A stretch of 48,772 nucleotides of DNA from Crocinitomicaceae bacterium (GTDB lineage: Bacteria; Bacteroidota; Bacteroidia; Flavobacteriales_G; Salibacteraceae). This document shows positions 34,143 to 42,459 of the stretch, piece by piece (the first letter of the stretch is position 1; each line of letters starts with the position of its first letter). Location of the stretch: assembly GCA_002713215.1 (NCBI GenBank), contig PAVO01000029.1:1-48772 (forward strand), written 5' to 3'. A model generated the notes under the pieces. It was not told the origin of the DNA. It did no database searches and was given only the letters and a program-made list of their open reading frames with translations. The translations under genes were made by a program, and so were the position numbers.

Positions 34143-34841
34143 TTATTCTAATTGCTTTCTTAGGGCTTGCTTTTCTTTTTTTCGCCTGCCACCAGAAGCT
34201 TTGTTTTTGTATTCCGATTTAAAATCCTTTCCAACAAATGTTCGAATTGGGTTTCCTCGTTCCAGCGTATTGTGTTGGTTCCAATTCGATTTTATTGAAT
34301 CAAGTTCCGTTTCATTATTTTTCTTCGCAACGAGTTCCAAAAGCCTGCTTCTTGCCAACTTCTTATTTTGATTTTGGGATCGGCTTTCTGAAACAACCAC
34401 ACTCAATCCAAGTGGTTTGTACACGGCTCTTATTGCGGAACTTACCTTGTTTACATGCTGTCCCCCCGGTCCACCTGATCGCATTGCCGTATATTGAATC
34501 AACTTTTCTTTGATTGCGGAGCGATCATTTTTATTAATCCGATGAAAACCAATAAACCAATTTTTTCTCTTGTGCATTTTCCGAAATTCACTGTGGCCGA
34601 TCCACAAAATGGAACCTTCCCAGGTAGATAACCAGTTATGCAATACGACGGTTTTGCCTTCCACGGAAACAATCGCTGAAACTAAGGTACTGTTGATGTC
34701 ACCATCTACCTTTTCAAGCACCCTAGCACTTAATCCTTGTTTTTTAGTTTCTCTAAGAAAAACCTTAAGCACTTGAGCGACAACCCAGCAACACTCTGCT
34801 GGGCCCCGCCCTGATGTGATTTGTACTATTTCTTTGTCCAT
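34143..34841 (-). CDS. prfH: Peptide chain release factor homologue PrfH
   Basis: This 232-residue protein has the class-I release-factor GGQ loop at 126-128 (RSGGPGGQHVNKVSSAIRA), followed by SESRSQNQNKKLAR and a basic C-terminus. The N-terminal half (QITSGRGPAECCWVVAQVL, VEGKTVVLHNWLSTWEGSILWIG) is typical of PrfH and lacks the codon-reading domain of RF1/RF2. PrfH releases peptide from ribosomes whose 16S decoding centre has been cleaved, which allows the paired RtcB ligase to repair them. The start is ATG at 34841, four bases after the rtcB stop; an ATG 51 bases earlier overlaps rtcB and is unlikely. Confidence 0.9.
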   Translation of the reverse strand: MDKEIVQITSGRGPAECCWVVAQVLKVFLRETKKQGLSARVLEKVDGDINSTLVSAIVSVEGKTVVLHNWLSTWEGSILWIGHSEFRKMHKRKNWFIGFHRINKNDRSAIKEKLIQYTAMRSGGPGGQHVNKVSSAIRAVYKPLGLSVVVSESRSQNQNKKLARSRLLELVAKKNNETELDSIKSNWNQHNTLERGNPIRTFVGKDFKSEYKNKASGGRRKKEKQALRKQLE

Positions 34842-34845
34842 AATT

Positions 34846-36252
34846 TTAGTTTTTATCCATTCTGACCACCTTCGGGAAGAATTTTCCTTCAATATTTACC
34901 AATTCGTTCTGGTTGAGCATTACCTGCTCAATATCCTTATACATCATAGGAGCCTCATCAACCCCACCTCCGATAAGTGTAACCCCAAGGCTTTTTAATG
35001 TCTTTTTTACTTCACTTCCGGTAATAGAAGCTTTGGCTTTCTTTCTACTCATTTTCCTTCCTGCACCATGTGCCGCTGACATTATAGAATTTGAATTTCC
35101 TCTTCCGGAAACTATGTAGCCCGGGTCAATCATGGTAGCTGGTATGATTCCAAGCTGACCTTTTTTTGCGGGAGTTGCTCCTTTGCGATGTACAATTAAT
35201 TCTTTGCCGTTTTCTTGTACTTCCTTCCAGGCGAAATTGTGGTGATTCTCCACCTTAACGCCACCCTTAAGATCAAGTGCCTTAGCTATTTTTCTATGAA
35301 TTACATCATGGCAAGCTTTTGCATAATCACCGGCCAACTGCATAGACATCCAATATTCTATGCCGGCTTCCGTATTCAAATCCAACCACGCCAGGTGTTG
35401 TACTTTTTTTGGTAACCAACAACGATCCATGGCCACTTGCATATAATAGTTGGCAACACTGGCTCCAAATCCTCTAGAACCGGAATGAGCTAACACACCG
35501 AGGTAATTACCTTGTTCAAACCCAAACACATTCCCATTTTCAAGTGAAACTTCTCCAACTTCTACAAAATGGTTTCCTGAACCTGAAGTGCCAATTTGCC
35601 GACAAGCTTTACCATGTAGCTGACGAAGCAATTCGGTTTCTTGGAATTCAGGGCGGTCCAATACTTCGTGCTGCTCGGGCGATGCTTGAACCTTTCCAAT
35701 TCCAAAATGAGTTTGTTCCTTAAGCGCAGTCTTGATGGCGTAATGGTTCCTTTTTATGAAATTGGATGGGGTGTCGTAAATCGACAAGGACATTCGGCAA
35801 CCTATATCCAATCCAATTCCATAGGGGATCACTTCATTTTCGGTGGCTAAAACTCCACCGATAGGAAGCCCATAGCCCATATGGGCATCAGGCATTAGAG
35901 CTCCTTTTTGCGCAATGGGCAAACTCATGGCCATATCCATTTGCTGAATGGTATTTTGCGAAATGAATTTCTTGCCATAAACTGAAAAGGGCTTTACTTC
36001 TTCGCTTAAGCGGTAAATAGTACCTTCTGTCTTCTTCACTACCGGAGCGAACTCTTCGACTATGGGAGATAGGATGTTATCATTAAGGTAATCTTCAGGA
36101 TGTAAAAGAACGTTCTTAAATGTTTCGAGCTTTTCGGCTTTAGACAAGTGCTTGAAGTTTTTGGAGGCAATATCAATTGCCAGACTTCGCACTTTGTCAG
36201 TTTTGTAATTAATTTTTCGAAGGTCTTTGCCCTTCAATTTAGATCTGCTCAT
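34846..36252 (-). CDS. rtcB: RNA-splicing ligase RtcB (PrfH-associated type)
   Basis: The 468-residue cytoplasmic enzyme has the RtcB metal-binding motifs in order: MPDAHMGYGLPIGGVLA, YGIGLDIGCRMSL with the metal-site Asp and Cys, GSGNHFVEVGE, LAHSGSRGFGA, VENHHNFAW and SGRGNSNSIMSAAHGAGRKMSR. The His in AHGAGR is the expected guanylylated residue. RtcB joins RNA 3'-phosphate or 2',3'-cyclic phosphate to 5'-OH ends using GTP and Mn(II). Being directly upstream of prfH marks it as the rRNA-repair type (RtcB2-like). It is first in a three-gene operon with a basic TPR protein. The upstream region contains the separate small-RNA candidate. Confidence 0.93.
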   Translation of the reverse strand: MSRSKLKGKDLRKINYKTDKVRSLAIDIASKNFKHLSKAEKLETFKNVLLHPEDYLNDNILSPIVEEFAPVVKKTEGTIYRLSEEVKPFSVYGKKFISQNTIQQMDMAMSLPIAQKGALMPDAHMGYGLPIGGVLATENEVIPYGIGLDIGCRMSLSIYDTPSNFIKRNHYAIKTALKEQTHFGIGKVQASPEQHEVLDRPEFQETELLRQLHGKACRQIGTSGSGNHFVEVGEVSLENGNVFGFEQGNYLGVLAHSGSRGFGASVANYYMQVAMDRCWLPKKVQHLAWLDLNTEAGIEYWMSMQLAGDYAKACHDVIHRKIAKALDLKGGVKVENHHNFAWKEVQENGKELIVHRKGATPAKKGQLGIIPATMIDPGYIVSGRGNSNSIMSAAHGAGRKMSRKKAKASITGSEVKKTLKSLGVTLIGGGVDEAPMMYKDIEQVMLNQNELVNIEGKFFPKVVRMDKN

Positions 36253-36379
36253 AGCAAGTCAATTTTCTTGTTTGCAATAGATACACGCTATTTGCGCATT
36301 TCCTATTCGGAATTAAATTTTTGAATGTACCAAGTTCTCTTGGTGAAGATCGGGTAGCCAATTCGTGAAAATTGGACAT

Positions 36380-36396
36380 AAAAAAACCCGATCGGG
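36380..36396 (-). terminator. Candidate intrinsic terminator of the small RNA
   Basis: On the minus strand CCCGATCGGG (36396-36387) is directly followed by seven T. The hairpin alone is short (three G-C pairs around GATC), though the preceding CCTGGTCTC could extend it. Confidence 0.35.
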
Positions 36397-36527
36397 AGAC
36401 CAGGTTGTAGCTTACTTAATGCACCTTGTGCTTAAGGTTTCCTGTTCTCAATAGCGATATGTGCGTTGTGACTTAACATAAGCATTCCTCCATCAATTAA
36501 TTCTTTAACGTGATGCAGGTTCTCTGT
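36381..36527 (-). ncRNA. Putative structured small RNA, ~147 nt (possibly 6S-like)
   Basis: On the minus strand, a perfect -7 box TACATTTG (36540-36533) is followed by a gene-free stretch that ends in CCCGATCGGG and seven T. The ends can pair (GAGA..CC near the 5' end with GG.UCUC near the 3' end). GCUUAUGUUAA can pair with UUAAGUAAGC inside, and ACCUU/AAGGU forms a perfect 5-bp hairpin with a six-base loop. A long, bulged rod with an internal open region is reminiscent of 6S RNA, but I see no diagnostic sequence. No ORF covers it. The exact 5' end is estimated from the promoter. Confidence 0.45.
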
Positions 36528-36532
36528 GGGGC

Positions 36533-36540
36533 CAAATGTA
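36533..36540 (-). promoter_or_regulatory. -7 promoter box TACATTTG for the small RNA
   Basis: This exact TAnnTTTG match on the minus strand has no protein start downstream until the next gene on that strand, rtcB at 36252. It therefore probably drives the small RNA, with read-through into rtcB possible. Confidence 0.45.
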
Positions 36541-36596
36541 GAATTAAATGGATTCGGAATAAACGGTTAGAAAATTTTTAGTTCCAATGTTTGATT

Positions 36597-36612
36597 TGAT
36601 TTTGCAAAATCA
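36597..36612. repeat. 16-bp perfect palindrome
   Basis: TGATTTTGCAAAATCA is self-complementary over all 16 bases. It lies about 57 bp upstream of the small-RNA -7 box and downstream of the lipoprotein gene. No T-run follows, so an operator is more likely than a terminator. Confidence 0.4.
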
Positions 36613-36684
36613 GTAATGGATTTTGTGAAGAATAGAATTGAGTTGAAAAAAACTACGGGCTACTTAATAAAATGGTACGCCTAA

Positions 36685-37278
36685 TTAAAAATATTCCCAG
36701 ATAATGGGACGCTTTCTGCAATCTACCCGTATGGTTTTTTCCTCGTAGTTGATTATAAAGGCGTTTTCTACGTCAATTTTTGAACCCGCATAGTTAAACT
36801 CTGCCATATCATATTTGAGGTAATAGATGCTATCGGCTTCAACATTCCATGAATATTGGTAATTACCAAAGCGATCTCCATAAATGAGGTAGAAATGAGT
36901 TTCGTGGCTCGGTTTATTCTCCAGCGAGGGATTTGAAATTTGAAACAGGATGGAGTCCCTGCCCGGATGAAGATGTCCATGCAATTTTATAAAAGCGTCG
37001 AGTACCGGGCCCTTTTTCTGAAATCGAATATCCACTAGGCGATCAAAATCAACTAACTGCCCTGTTGAATCATACTCATTAAAATAGAGTAGCTTATCTT
37101 CATTATAGACGTGTTCGCTTTTTAAAACTCCCGAATCGAAATGTTTTTTTACGGTTTGGTATTTACTGCTTTCCGATCCATTGGATTTTATTTCCGCGTT
37201 GCCGCCATCAGAATTGCAAGCAACTATAAGCTGGGTAAAGCAGATTAAAAACAGGAAAGCAGTATAGGTAAATTTCAT
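36685..37278 (-). CDS. Lipoprotein with YwqK/MORN-like repeat
   Basis: This 197-residue lipoprotein has a signal ending LIVAC, with Cys21 as the likely lipidated residue. The segment KKHFDSGVLKSEHVYNEDKLLYFNEYDSTGQLVDF resembles the antitoxin-YwqK/MORN-type repeat (x-x-G-x-L-x-x-x-x-x-Y). The remainder is beta-rich with paired aromatic residues. The function is unknown. It is transcribed in the same direction as the filament operon, 113 bp after its last gene, so it may be a separate unit. Confidence 0.6.
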   Translation of the reverse strand: MKFTYTAFLFLICFTQLIVACNSDGGNAEIKSNGSESSKYQTVKKHFDSGVLKSEHVYNEDKLLYFNEYDSTGQLVDFDRLVDIRFQKKGPVLDAFIKLHGHLHPGRDSILFQISNPSLENKPSHETHFYLIYGDRFGNYQYSWNVEADSIYYLKYDMAEFNYAGSKIDVENAFIINYEEKTIRVDCRKRPIIWEYF

Positions 37279-37391
37279 TGTTATTCAATTGTTCAAGCCG
37301 CAAGGCAATTCCAATTCAATAATAACAACTCTTTAGTGAATAGAAGATTTCAATTTCTCAATTGTTTCTGTAATTAGAAAGCAGTTAGAAT

Positions 37392-37886
37392 TTAGTCAAT
37401 GGTAAAAACCTTTTTTTCTCCTTCGAATACAAGTAGAACGGAATCTTTCCAAACCGAGTTGATTTTTAGCTCATCGATCATTTCATTTTCCGATAGGCGA
37501 TAACCTTTACCGTTTACTTTAAGTACAGCAACGTTATTGTTCGTTGAGTGATTTTTGATTCTTCCTTTATATTCGACGGTAGGCCAAACTATTTTTTTTT
37601 GTTGCTTAATTCTTTTGGTTTTTAGAGGTTTCTTTTTGTTAGTCACAGGTGGTCTGGTTTGGCTTAGCGACCAGGAGAACCTGCTCTTCATTCGAAAAGG
37701 ATCTTTGTAGTTAGCCTGAAGCACGTATCGCGAACTGGAGTCTTTTTTAGTGGAAGGAGTAGATTTTGTAGATACGATTGTATTATCAAATTCTTCACTG
37801 GGAGTTACAAAAACCTCTTGTATGATATAGCCCCAGATGGCTATTATGGCAGCGATAAGCAGGATATTTAGGTACTTCTTCTTCAC
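37392..37886 (-). CDS. GspC/PilP-like periplasmic connector
   Basis: This 164-residue protein has one N-terminal membrane helix (~6-24) and a Ser/Thr/Lys-rich linker containing YKDPFRMK. A basic stretch (TNKKKPLKTKRIKQQKK) and a C-terminal beta domain with YKGRIKNHSTNNNVAVLKVNGKGYRLSENEMI follow. The pattern (DPF near the helix, then a small beta-barrel with GxI..... A.... V.G....L..G..) fits the homology region of GspC or PilP, which contact the secretin. It is the last gene of the filament operon, six bases after the lipoprotein. The assignment relies on architecture and position. Confidence 0.65.
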   Translation of the reverse strand: MKKKYLNILLIAAIIAIWGYIIQEVFVTPSEEFDNTIVSTKSTPSTKKDSSSRYVLQANYKDPFRMKSRFSWSLSQTRPPVTNKKKPLKTKRIKQQKKIVWPTVEYKGRIKNHSTNNNVAVLKVNGKGYRLSENEMIDELKINSVWKDSVLLVFEGEKKVFTID

Positions 37887-37892
37887 TTTAGT

Positions 37893-38849
37893 TTATTGAA
37901 TAGTAAAGTTAAATGGGGTAGTGTAACCACTCCAGTTTCCTGCTCGATCCGTGGTTGACATTTTCCAGTAGTAGGTAATGCCCCTGGCTAGGGAATCGGT
38001 GTATGAACCATTACTTACCAAATGATATTTATTTCCGCTTCGAAACAGGCTATCGGTAGATAGAATGAGGCTGTCCCGAACAGGAGATCCATTATCGGAA
38101 GGAGTTGTCCAGGTAAAAGTGGTATTACCTATATTTCTTAATTCACCATTGGTTGGTGTTTTCAACTGAGGCTTACCGGGAACCTGATCGTCGAAGTACA
38201 TAAAACGGGTGGAATAATTTGTTTTGGAATTATCATTTTCGGCGTTAATGCCCCAGGTATAAAATCCATTTTCCAATGCTTTGGTAAGTGTAAGGGAAGT
38301 TTTATCGGTATTTATTTTAGAAGTAAAAAGTTCACCGTTTTCAAAATCGACTCCCTTTACAATTTTGTAGTTGTATTCGCTGGCAATGGGTAGCCCTTCC
38401 CATGAAAATTGGGGTTTAGATACATTGGTATAAAAACTATCACCCGGGGTGCTTAAAACTAGTTGAAACCCGGATAAATCACTGGTGCTATCAATGAATA
38501 TTTTGTAGGTGGAATAACCCGTGTTAGAACCTTCATTTTCCCCACGTATTTGCCATTCGTAAATTCCGGGATTTAGGTTGAATGAGATCGTGGTTTTGCT
38601 TGCCATGGAGTCGATAAGAAGCAACTGGATGGAGTCGAAGCTGGGAGTAGCTAGCCGAAATCGGTAGTTCGTGGCATCTTCTACCTCCTCCCAAATAAAA
38701 TTTATGGTTTGAGCTTTAAGCGAAACACCATTGCCCGGAGAAAGTAATACAACCTTTTCGTCGGCTATGTCTTTAACAAATAAATCTTTTTCGCATGCTC
38801 CTATGAGCATACAAACCAATAAAATGGGAATTAGAAAATGAATTTTCAT
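37893..38849 (-). CDS. Filament-operon lipoprotein with three fibronectin-III-like domains
   Basis: The 318-residue lipoprotein has lipobox MLIGAC (Cys19). Three repeats of about 100 residues follow, each of FN3 type: SLKAQTINFIWEEVEDATNYRFRL, VSKPQFSWEGLPIASEYNYKIV and IGNTTFTWTTPSDNGSPVRDSLIL. Each ends in a Y-x-W-x-(I/M)-x-(A/T) strand. It has no counterpart in standard T2SS or T4P operons. Its place between the GspM-like and GspC-like genes suggests an outer-membrane accessory, perhaps acting as a secretin pilotin or filament-tip/substrate receptor. Gaps of ten and six bases link it to its neighbours. Confidence 0.7.
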   Translation of the reverse strand: MKIHFLIPILLVCMLIGACEKDLFVKDIADEKVVLLSPGNGVSLKAQTINFIWEEVEDATNYRFRLATPSFDSIQLLLIDSMASKTTISFNLNPGIYEWQIRGENEGSNTGYSTYKIFIDSTSDLSGFQLVLSTPGDSFYTNVSKPQFSWEGLPIASEYNYKIVKGVDFENGELFTSKINTDKTSLTLTKALENGFYTWGINAENDNSKTNYSTRFMYFDDQVPGKPQLKTPTNGELRNIGNTTFTWTTPSDNGSPVRDSLILSTDSLFRSGNKYHLVSNGSYTDSLARGITYYWKMSTTDRAGNWSGYTTPFNFTIQ

Positions 38850-38859
38850 AACGGTGCTT

Positions 38860-39366
38860 TTAAATCAGTTTTTGAACATAGATTTTCATAAACAGTTCAT
38901 TCTTCTTTTTTCTTTTGTTTTTTTCTACATATAAGCTGGCACTAGCAATGTTGAGGTGCCGGTAATCTTGTTCGAGTTCATTTAATGTACGCAACAGGCT
39001 AAAAAATTCACCCTGAAGAACAATGGGTTGAATCTGAACCTCCAATTCCTGACTTTTAACCTTTTGGAGTTCCGAAAACTGGTGAATTTGAGCTGATTTT
39101 TTATCCAGTGTTTTGGTAATAATAGCCAATACCTCGTGTTGAAAATCGAGCGAGTCCATGGACCGGTTTATCGTTGTTAAGTCAATATCGTTGAAGCTCG
39201 AATTGAGTTTGTCTTGTTCGAATTGGATCAATTCGGTTCGGATTTCGTTTACTTCTGAATTCAATTCCAGGGTGTTGGACCAGGTAAACTGGTAAATTAC
39301 TATCCATAGCAGCAGCAATCCTGTGCCATAGAGTAGTAATTTTGGATATTTGATTCGTTTACTCAT
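38860..39366 (-). CDS. GspM/PilO-like inner-membrane alignment protein
   Basis: This is a 168-residue bitopic protein with a short basic start (MSKRIKYPK), a membrane helix (~9-27), a coiled coil (~32-100) and a C-terminal ferredoxin-like segment with LQGEFFSLLRTLNELEQDYRHLNIASASL. That last motif is characteristic of PilO/GspM-type proteins, which pair with GspL/PilN. It overlaps the GspL-like gene by eight bases, supporting joint expression and assembly. Confidence 0.75.
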   Translation of the reverse strand: MSKRIKYPKLLLYGTGLLLLWIVIYQFTWSNTLELNSEVNEIRTELIQFEQDKLNSSFNDIDLTTINRSMDSLDFQHEVLAIITKTLDKKSAQIHQFSELQKVKSQELEVQIQPIVLQGEFFSLLRTLNELEQDYRHLNIASASLYVEKNKRKKKNELFMKIYVQKLI

Positions 39367-40558
39367 TCAGTGCAATCAGTAGTTTAAAATCGTATCCGCC
39401 TAATTTTTGGTTCCGTGAGAATTGAGTCATTTTTACACTCTTCAAGAGGTCTAGTTCATTGAGGTATTGAGTAAATTTTTTAAACCCGTCGCTGTGCTTG
39501 GCCAGCCCTGTTATTTGCATTGAGTTTTTATCAAACTCGATGGATTTTTTAGCCTGATTAGAATTCTTTTCCGGATATACCACAACCGAGGTAAACTGAA
39601 TATCGGAAGTCGCTCTGGAGGCAATTTGATCGATCAATTCCGAGTGGTGGGTTTGTTCCTTAAAATTTAGTTTGTCGAAGAGTTCTTTCCGCTCTTTAAA
39701 CTGATTTTGTTTCTCTTGCAATTCCCTCATTTCCTTTTCTACCGAGAGCTTTTTTATGGATTCCTGATTCAGGGTTTTATTCAGTGATGAGAAACAAACG
39801 AAATTGACCAATACCATTAACAGGGTGAGTACAATGGCAGCAACACCTCCTTTTTTCAATAGATTATTTTCTATGCTTGTGCTGGTGTTTTTTAAAGTCG
39901 TTTCTACTTCAGAAGAAAGGGAGGGGCCTATCCCCATTAGCGAATAATACCCAGCCAGTTGGAGTAGGGCAGATTCTGCCGGCAATGATTCTGAACCCAC
40001 GGTTACCTGTTGGCTTGGCTCTTCTTTTGATTCAGTAATCTGCACCAGCTCTCTGTTTTCCAATCGAATATTGTAGCAGGAAAGCTGAACATTCTTTTCA
40101 AATAACTTTATAAAGGAACCCACACCCAGGTTAAGAGACACCATTCGTTGTATCAGACTTGATTCGGGGTTTAAAATTTCGCTTAGTTGGCTTTTTCGAA
40201 CAATAGAAACCAAATACCCTTGAGGGATTTGATCGGCCTGATAATAAAAGTCATCGACGCTAATTTGGGGAAAAGCTTCCTTAATCAGAGCTATACCGGC
40301 TTTTTCACTTGATATAATTTTACGAAGAACTCCCTTGCCCGTTATGGTTATAGAAAGGTCAGTTTTTCCCGATTGCAGGGAATCCATATTAGCCAGGTTA
40401 GAATCGGTAATGAGTTCTCCATTGGGAATTACCTCATCACCTTTTCTCACAAAGTTCATACACTTGAATTGTATACCCTTGGGCGAAAAATGCACCTCCA
40501 GAGAAGTTACTTCCTTCAATGCCACAATCGATTTTATCAAGGCGAGGGGTGAGCGCAT
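39359..40558 (-). CDS. GspL / PilM-PilN-like fusion protein
   Basis: This is a 399-residue protein. Residues ~1-220 are a cytoplasmic domain of the actin-like type expected for GspL or PilM, though degenerate. A single membrane helix lies at about 236-256. A coiled coil (~262-300) and a PilN-like domain follow (SELIDQIASRATSDIQFTSVVVYPEKN, LAKHSDGFKKFTQYLNELDLLKSVKMTQF). The single-chain arrangement is that of GspL and links the assembly ATPase to the periplasmic ring. It overlaps the secretin gene by one base (TAATG) and the GspM-like gene by eight. Confidence 0.8.
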   Translation of the reverse strand: MRSPLALIKSIVALKEVTSLEVHFSPKGIQFKCMNFVRKGDEVIPNGELITDSNLANMDSLQSGKTDLSITITGKGVLRKIISSEKAGIALIKEAFPQISVDDFYYQADQIPQGYLVSIVRKSQLSEILNPESSLIQRMVSLNLGVGSFIKLFEKNVQLSCYNIRLENRELVQITESKEEPSQQVTVGSESLPAESALLQLAGYYSLMGIGPSLSSEVETTLKNTSTSIENNLLKKGGVAAIVLTLLMVLVNFVCFSSLNKTLNQESIKKLSVEKEMRELQEKQNQFKERKELFDKLNFKEQTHHSELIDQIASRATSDIQFTSVVVYPEKNSNQAKKSIEFDKNSMQITGLAKHSDGFKKFTQYLNELDLLKSVKMTQFSRNQKLGGYDFKLLIALNE

Positions 40559-42459
40559 TAGTAGATAATAGTTGGAATTATAAATATTTCAAGTTTGGTT
40601 TTGGACTTCGACTTTTCCCGTCTTCCGAAAATCCATTTTATAATGGGTATTCTGGATATAAGCGGAAGTCCTTTGCCAGACTCTGATGTAGTTTTTTCTT
40701 CTAGCCCACCCAGCAGAATCATTTCCTCGTTTTTTACCCGGATTACCGAATTAAAACTTCGCGTTACATTTCCAGGAGGGGCACCCGGTTCTATTTTGGC
40801 CGTAAAATCGGATTGTGAAACTTCAATTTCAAGCGTTACCTGCTCGTCTCCTGACACAATGGGTTTTATGGTAATGGATAGATCAGCACTTACCGATTTA
40901 TAGGTCCGGGTTTGAATGTTTTGTGGGTTCTGCGTACCAATCACGCTGTTCGATGTTTCCAGGTAATACTCGGTAGTACCAATGGTGGTATTGGCCTCGT
41001 GTCCGTTTATGGTTGCCAGGCGTGGAGTGGATTTGGTTTTGAGCAATCCGTTTTGTTCCAAAGCCTGTATACTGAGGTAAAATTCTGAATTCACCTTACC
41101 CAGATTGAGCAATCCGGCTCCGCTGAATCCTCCAAAAATGTCCATGAGTTTATTAGGATCAAGGTTTACATTTAATTCAGGCAATACGTTTCCTGTTCCG
41201 GGATTCGGGTTCTCTCCAAATCCAGCCGAAATTCCAGTGCTTATGCCCTTATTTTTATTGACATTCACTATTAGTACATCAATCAATACCACTGGAACAA
41301 TCTTGTCAATGGATTTCAAAAATTCCTGAACTTCAACTACGTTAGGGTAGGAGCCTGTAAGTACCAGAGAGTTTAATTCAACAAATTCTTTAATTTCCAG
41401 CCCTTTTTTCATTTCGGCTGGAATAATATCCATGACCGATTCTATGGTTCGGTTTTGCATTTGAAAAAGTTGGGTGGTTCTTAATCGCTCCAGTTGCCTT
41501 TTACCAATTAGGTACACGTTGTTTTCAAACTTGTGGGTGTAGTCTGTTCCATTGAGTAGATAGGTCATAAATTCCTCATACTTGGCATTTTCGACATAGA
41601 GTGTGGCGTTACCTGTAGGATCATTAAACAGGAAATAGTTTTTCTCCAACTTCTCAGAAACCGCTACAATGATGTCCTTTATGGGTACATTGTTGGCATC
41701 GACCGTTATTATTCCATCCTTAATTTCAATTTTTAAACCCTGTGGATCAGGAGTAATCCCATTTTTGCCGGACTGGTTATTTCGCCTTGCATTGTTCTTA
41801 TTGACTACTTTGTTTTCTTCGGGTTTGGAAATAATAAAAAAGTTGTCGGTCGATTTTTTAGTCTCCAGGCCATTGGCAAAAGCCAGCTTATCCAGGGTGT
41901 TTTTAAAAGGTCTTTTTTGAATGTAAGCACTCACCACCATATCATCCAGTCCGGGAGACAGGATGACGTTAATGCCGGAGACTTCAGTTATTTCTTTTAC
42001 CACACGGTGCAGCGAATCTTTTTTAAGGTCAACTGACAGAAACTGATTGGCTTGGTTAAACTTGATATTCAATTTACGGGCAACAACAGGTTTGGGAATT
42101 TCAATCGGTTTCTCATATTTCATAAAGGAAATGATGCTTCCAACAATTTCCATATCCAAATCATATTCCTTGCAGACATAAACAAATACGTCAATTACTT
42201 TGGCGTCGGAAAAATCGTTGGTTACCGGTTGGTTTATGTTGCCGCTAACACTCACGTTTAGTTTATGTGCCTGAGCTATGGCGGTTAAAAATTCGTTTAG
42301 CGATAAATCGCTTACTGATATTTCAACTTCTTCGAGAAGACCTGGTTCCACCTTGGATAAGGTATCCAATTGGGTTCGTATGGCGTCGAATCGATCTGTT
42401 TTTTGCGCTACAAGAGCAGTGCTGCCGACCAATAATAATATGATGAATATCTGTCGCAT
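40558..42459 (-). CDS. gspD: Type IV filament / type II secretion secretin
   Basis: This 633-residue outer-membrane protein has a signal peptide (to VAQ, ~19) and an STN-like domain (SVSDLSLNEFLTAIAQAHKLNVSVSG). Two or three N-domains follow, one with AYIQKRPFKNTLDKLAFANGLE. The secretin core (~390-633) has VPVVLIDVLIVNVNKNKG, GLLKTKSTPRLATINGHEA, VIRVKNEEMILLGGLEE and LPLISRIPIIKWIFGRREK. There is no AMIN domain, which argues slightly against PilQ. It forms the outer-membrane ring through which a filament or substrate passes. It abuts gspE with no gap. Whether the system is T2SS or T4P cannot be settled from this gene alone. Confidence 0.9.
   Translation of the reverse strand: MRQIFIILLLVGSTALVAQKTDRFDAIRTQLDTLSKVEPGLLEEVEISVSDLSLNEFLTAIAQAHKLNVSVSGNINQPVTNDFSDAKVIDVFVYVCKEYDLDMEIVGSIISFMKYEKPIEIPKPVVARKLNIKFNQANQFLSVDLKKDSLHRVVKEITEVSGINVILSPGLDDMVVSAYIQKRPFKNTLDKLAFANGLETKKSTDNFFIISKPEENKVVNKNNARRNNQSGKNGITPDPQGLKIEIKDGIITVDANNVPIKDIIVAVSEKLEKNYFLFNDPTGNATLYVENAKYEEFMTYLLNGTDYTHKFENNVYLIGKRQLERLRTTQLFQMQNRTIESVMDIIPAEMKKGLEIKEFVELNSLVLTGSYPNVVEVQEFLKSIDKIVPVVLIDVLIVNVNKNKGISTGISAGFGENPNPGTGNVLPELNVNLDPNKLMDIFGGFSGAGLLNLGKVNSEFYLSIQALEQNGLLKTKSTPRLATINGHEANTTIGTTEYYLETSNSVIGTQNPQNIQTRTYKSVSADLSITIKPIVSGDEQVTLEIEVSQSDFTAKIEPGAPPGNVTRSFNSVIRVKNEEMILLGGLEEKTTSESGKGLPLISRIPIIKWIFGRREKSKSKTKLEIFIIPTIIY

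Larger units (their letters stand above)
36253..36684. other. Intergenic region with small-RNA candidate and a palindrome
   Basis: No protein gene is visible in these 432 bases. They contain the minus-strand small-RNA candidate with its promoter (36381-36540) and a 16-bp perfect palindrome TGATTTTGCAAAATCA at 36597-36612. The remainder is AT-rich. Confidence 0.5.

Noticed and set aside
36402-36452. SRP RNA interpretation of the small-RNA candidate (CAGGAAA...AAGCAC resemblance)
   Set aside because: The conserved SRP domain IV tetraloop stem and both internal-loop strands do not align properly.
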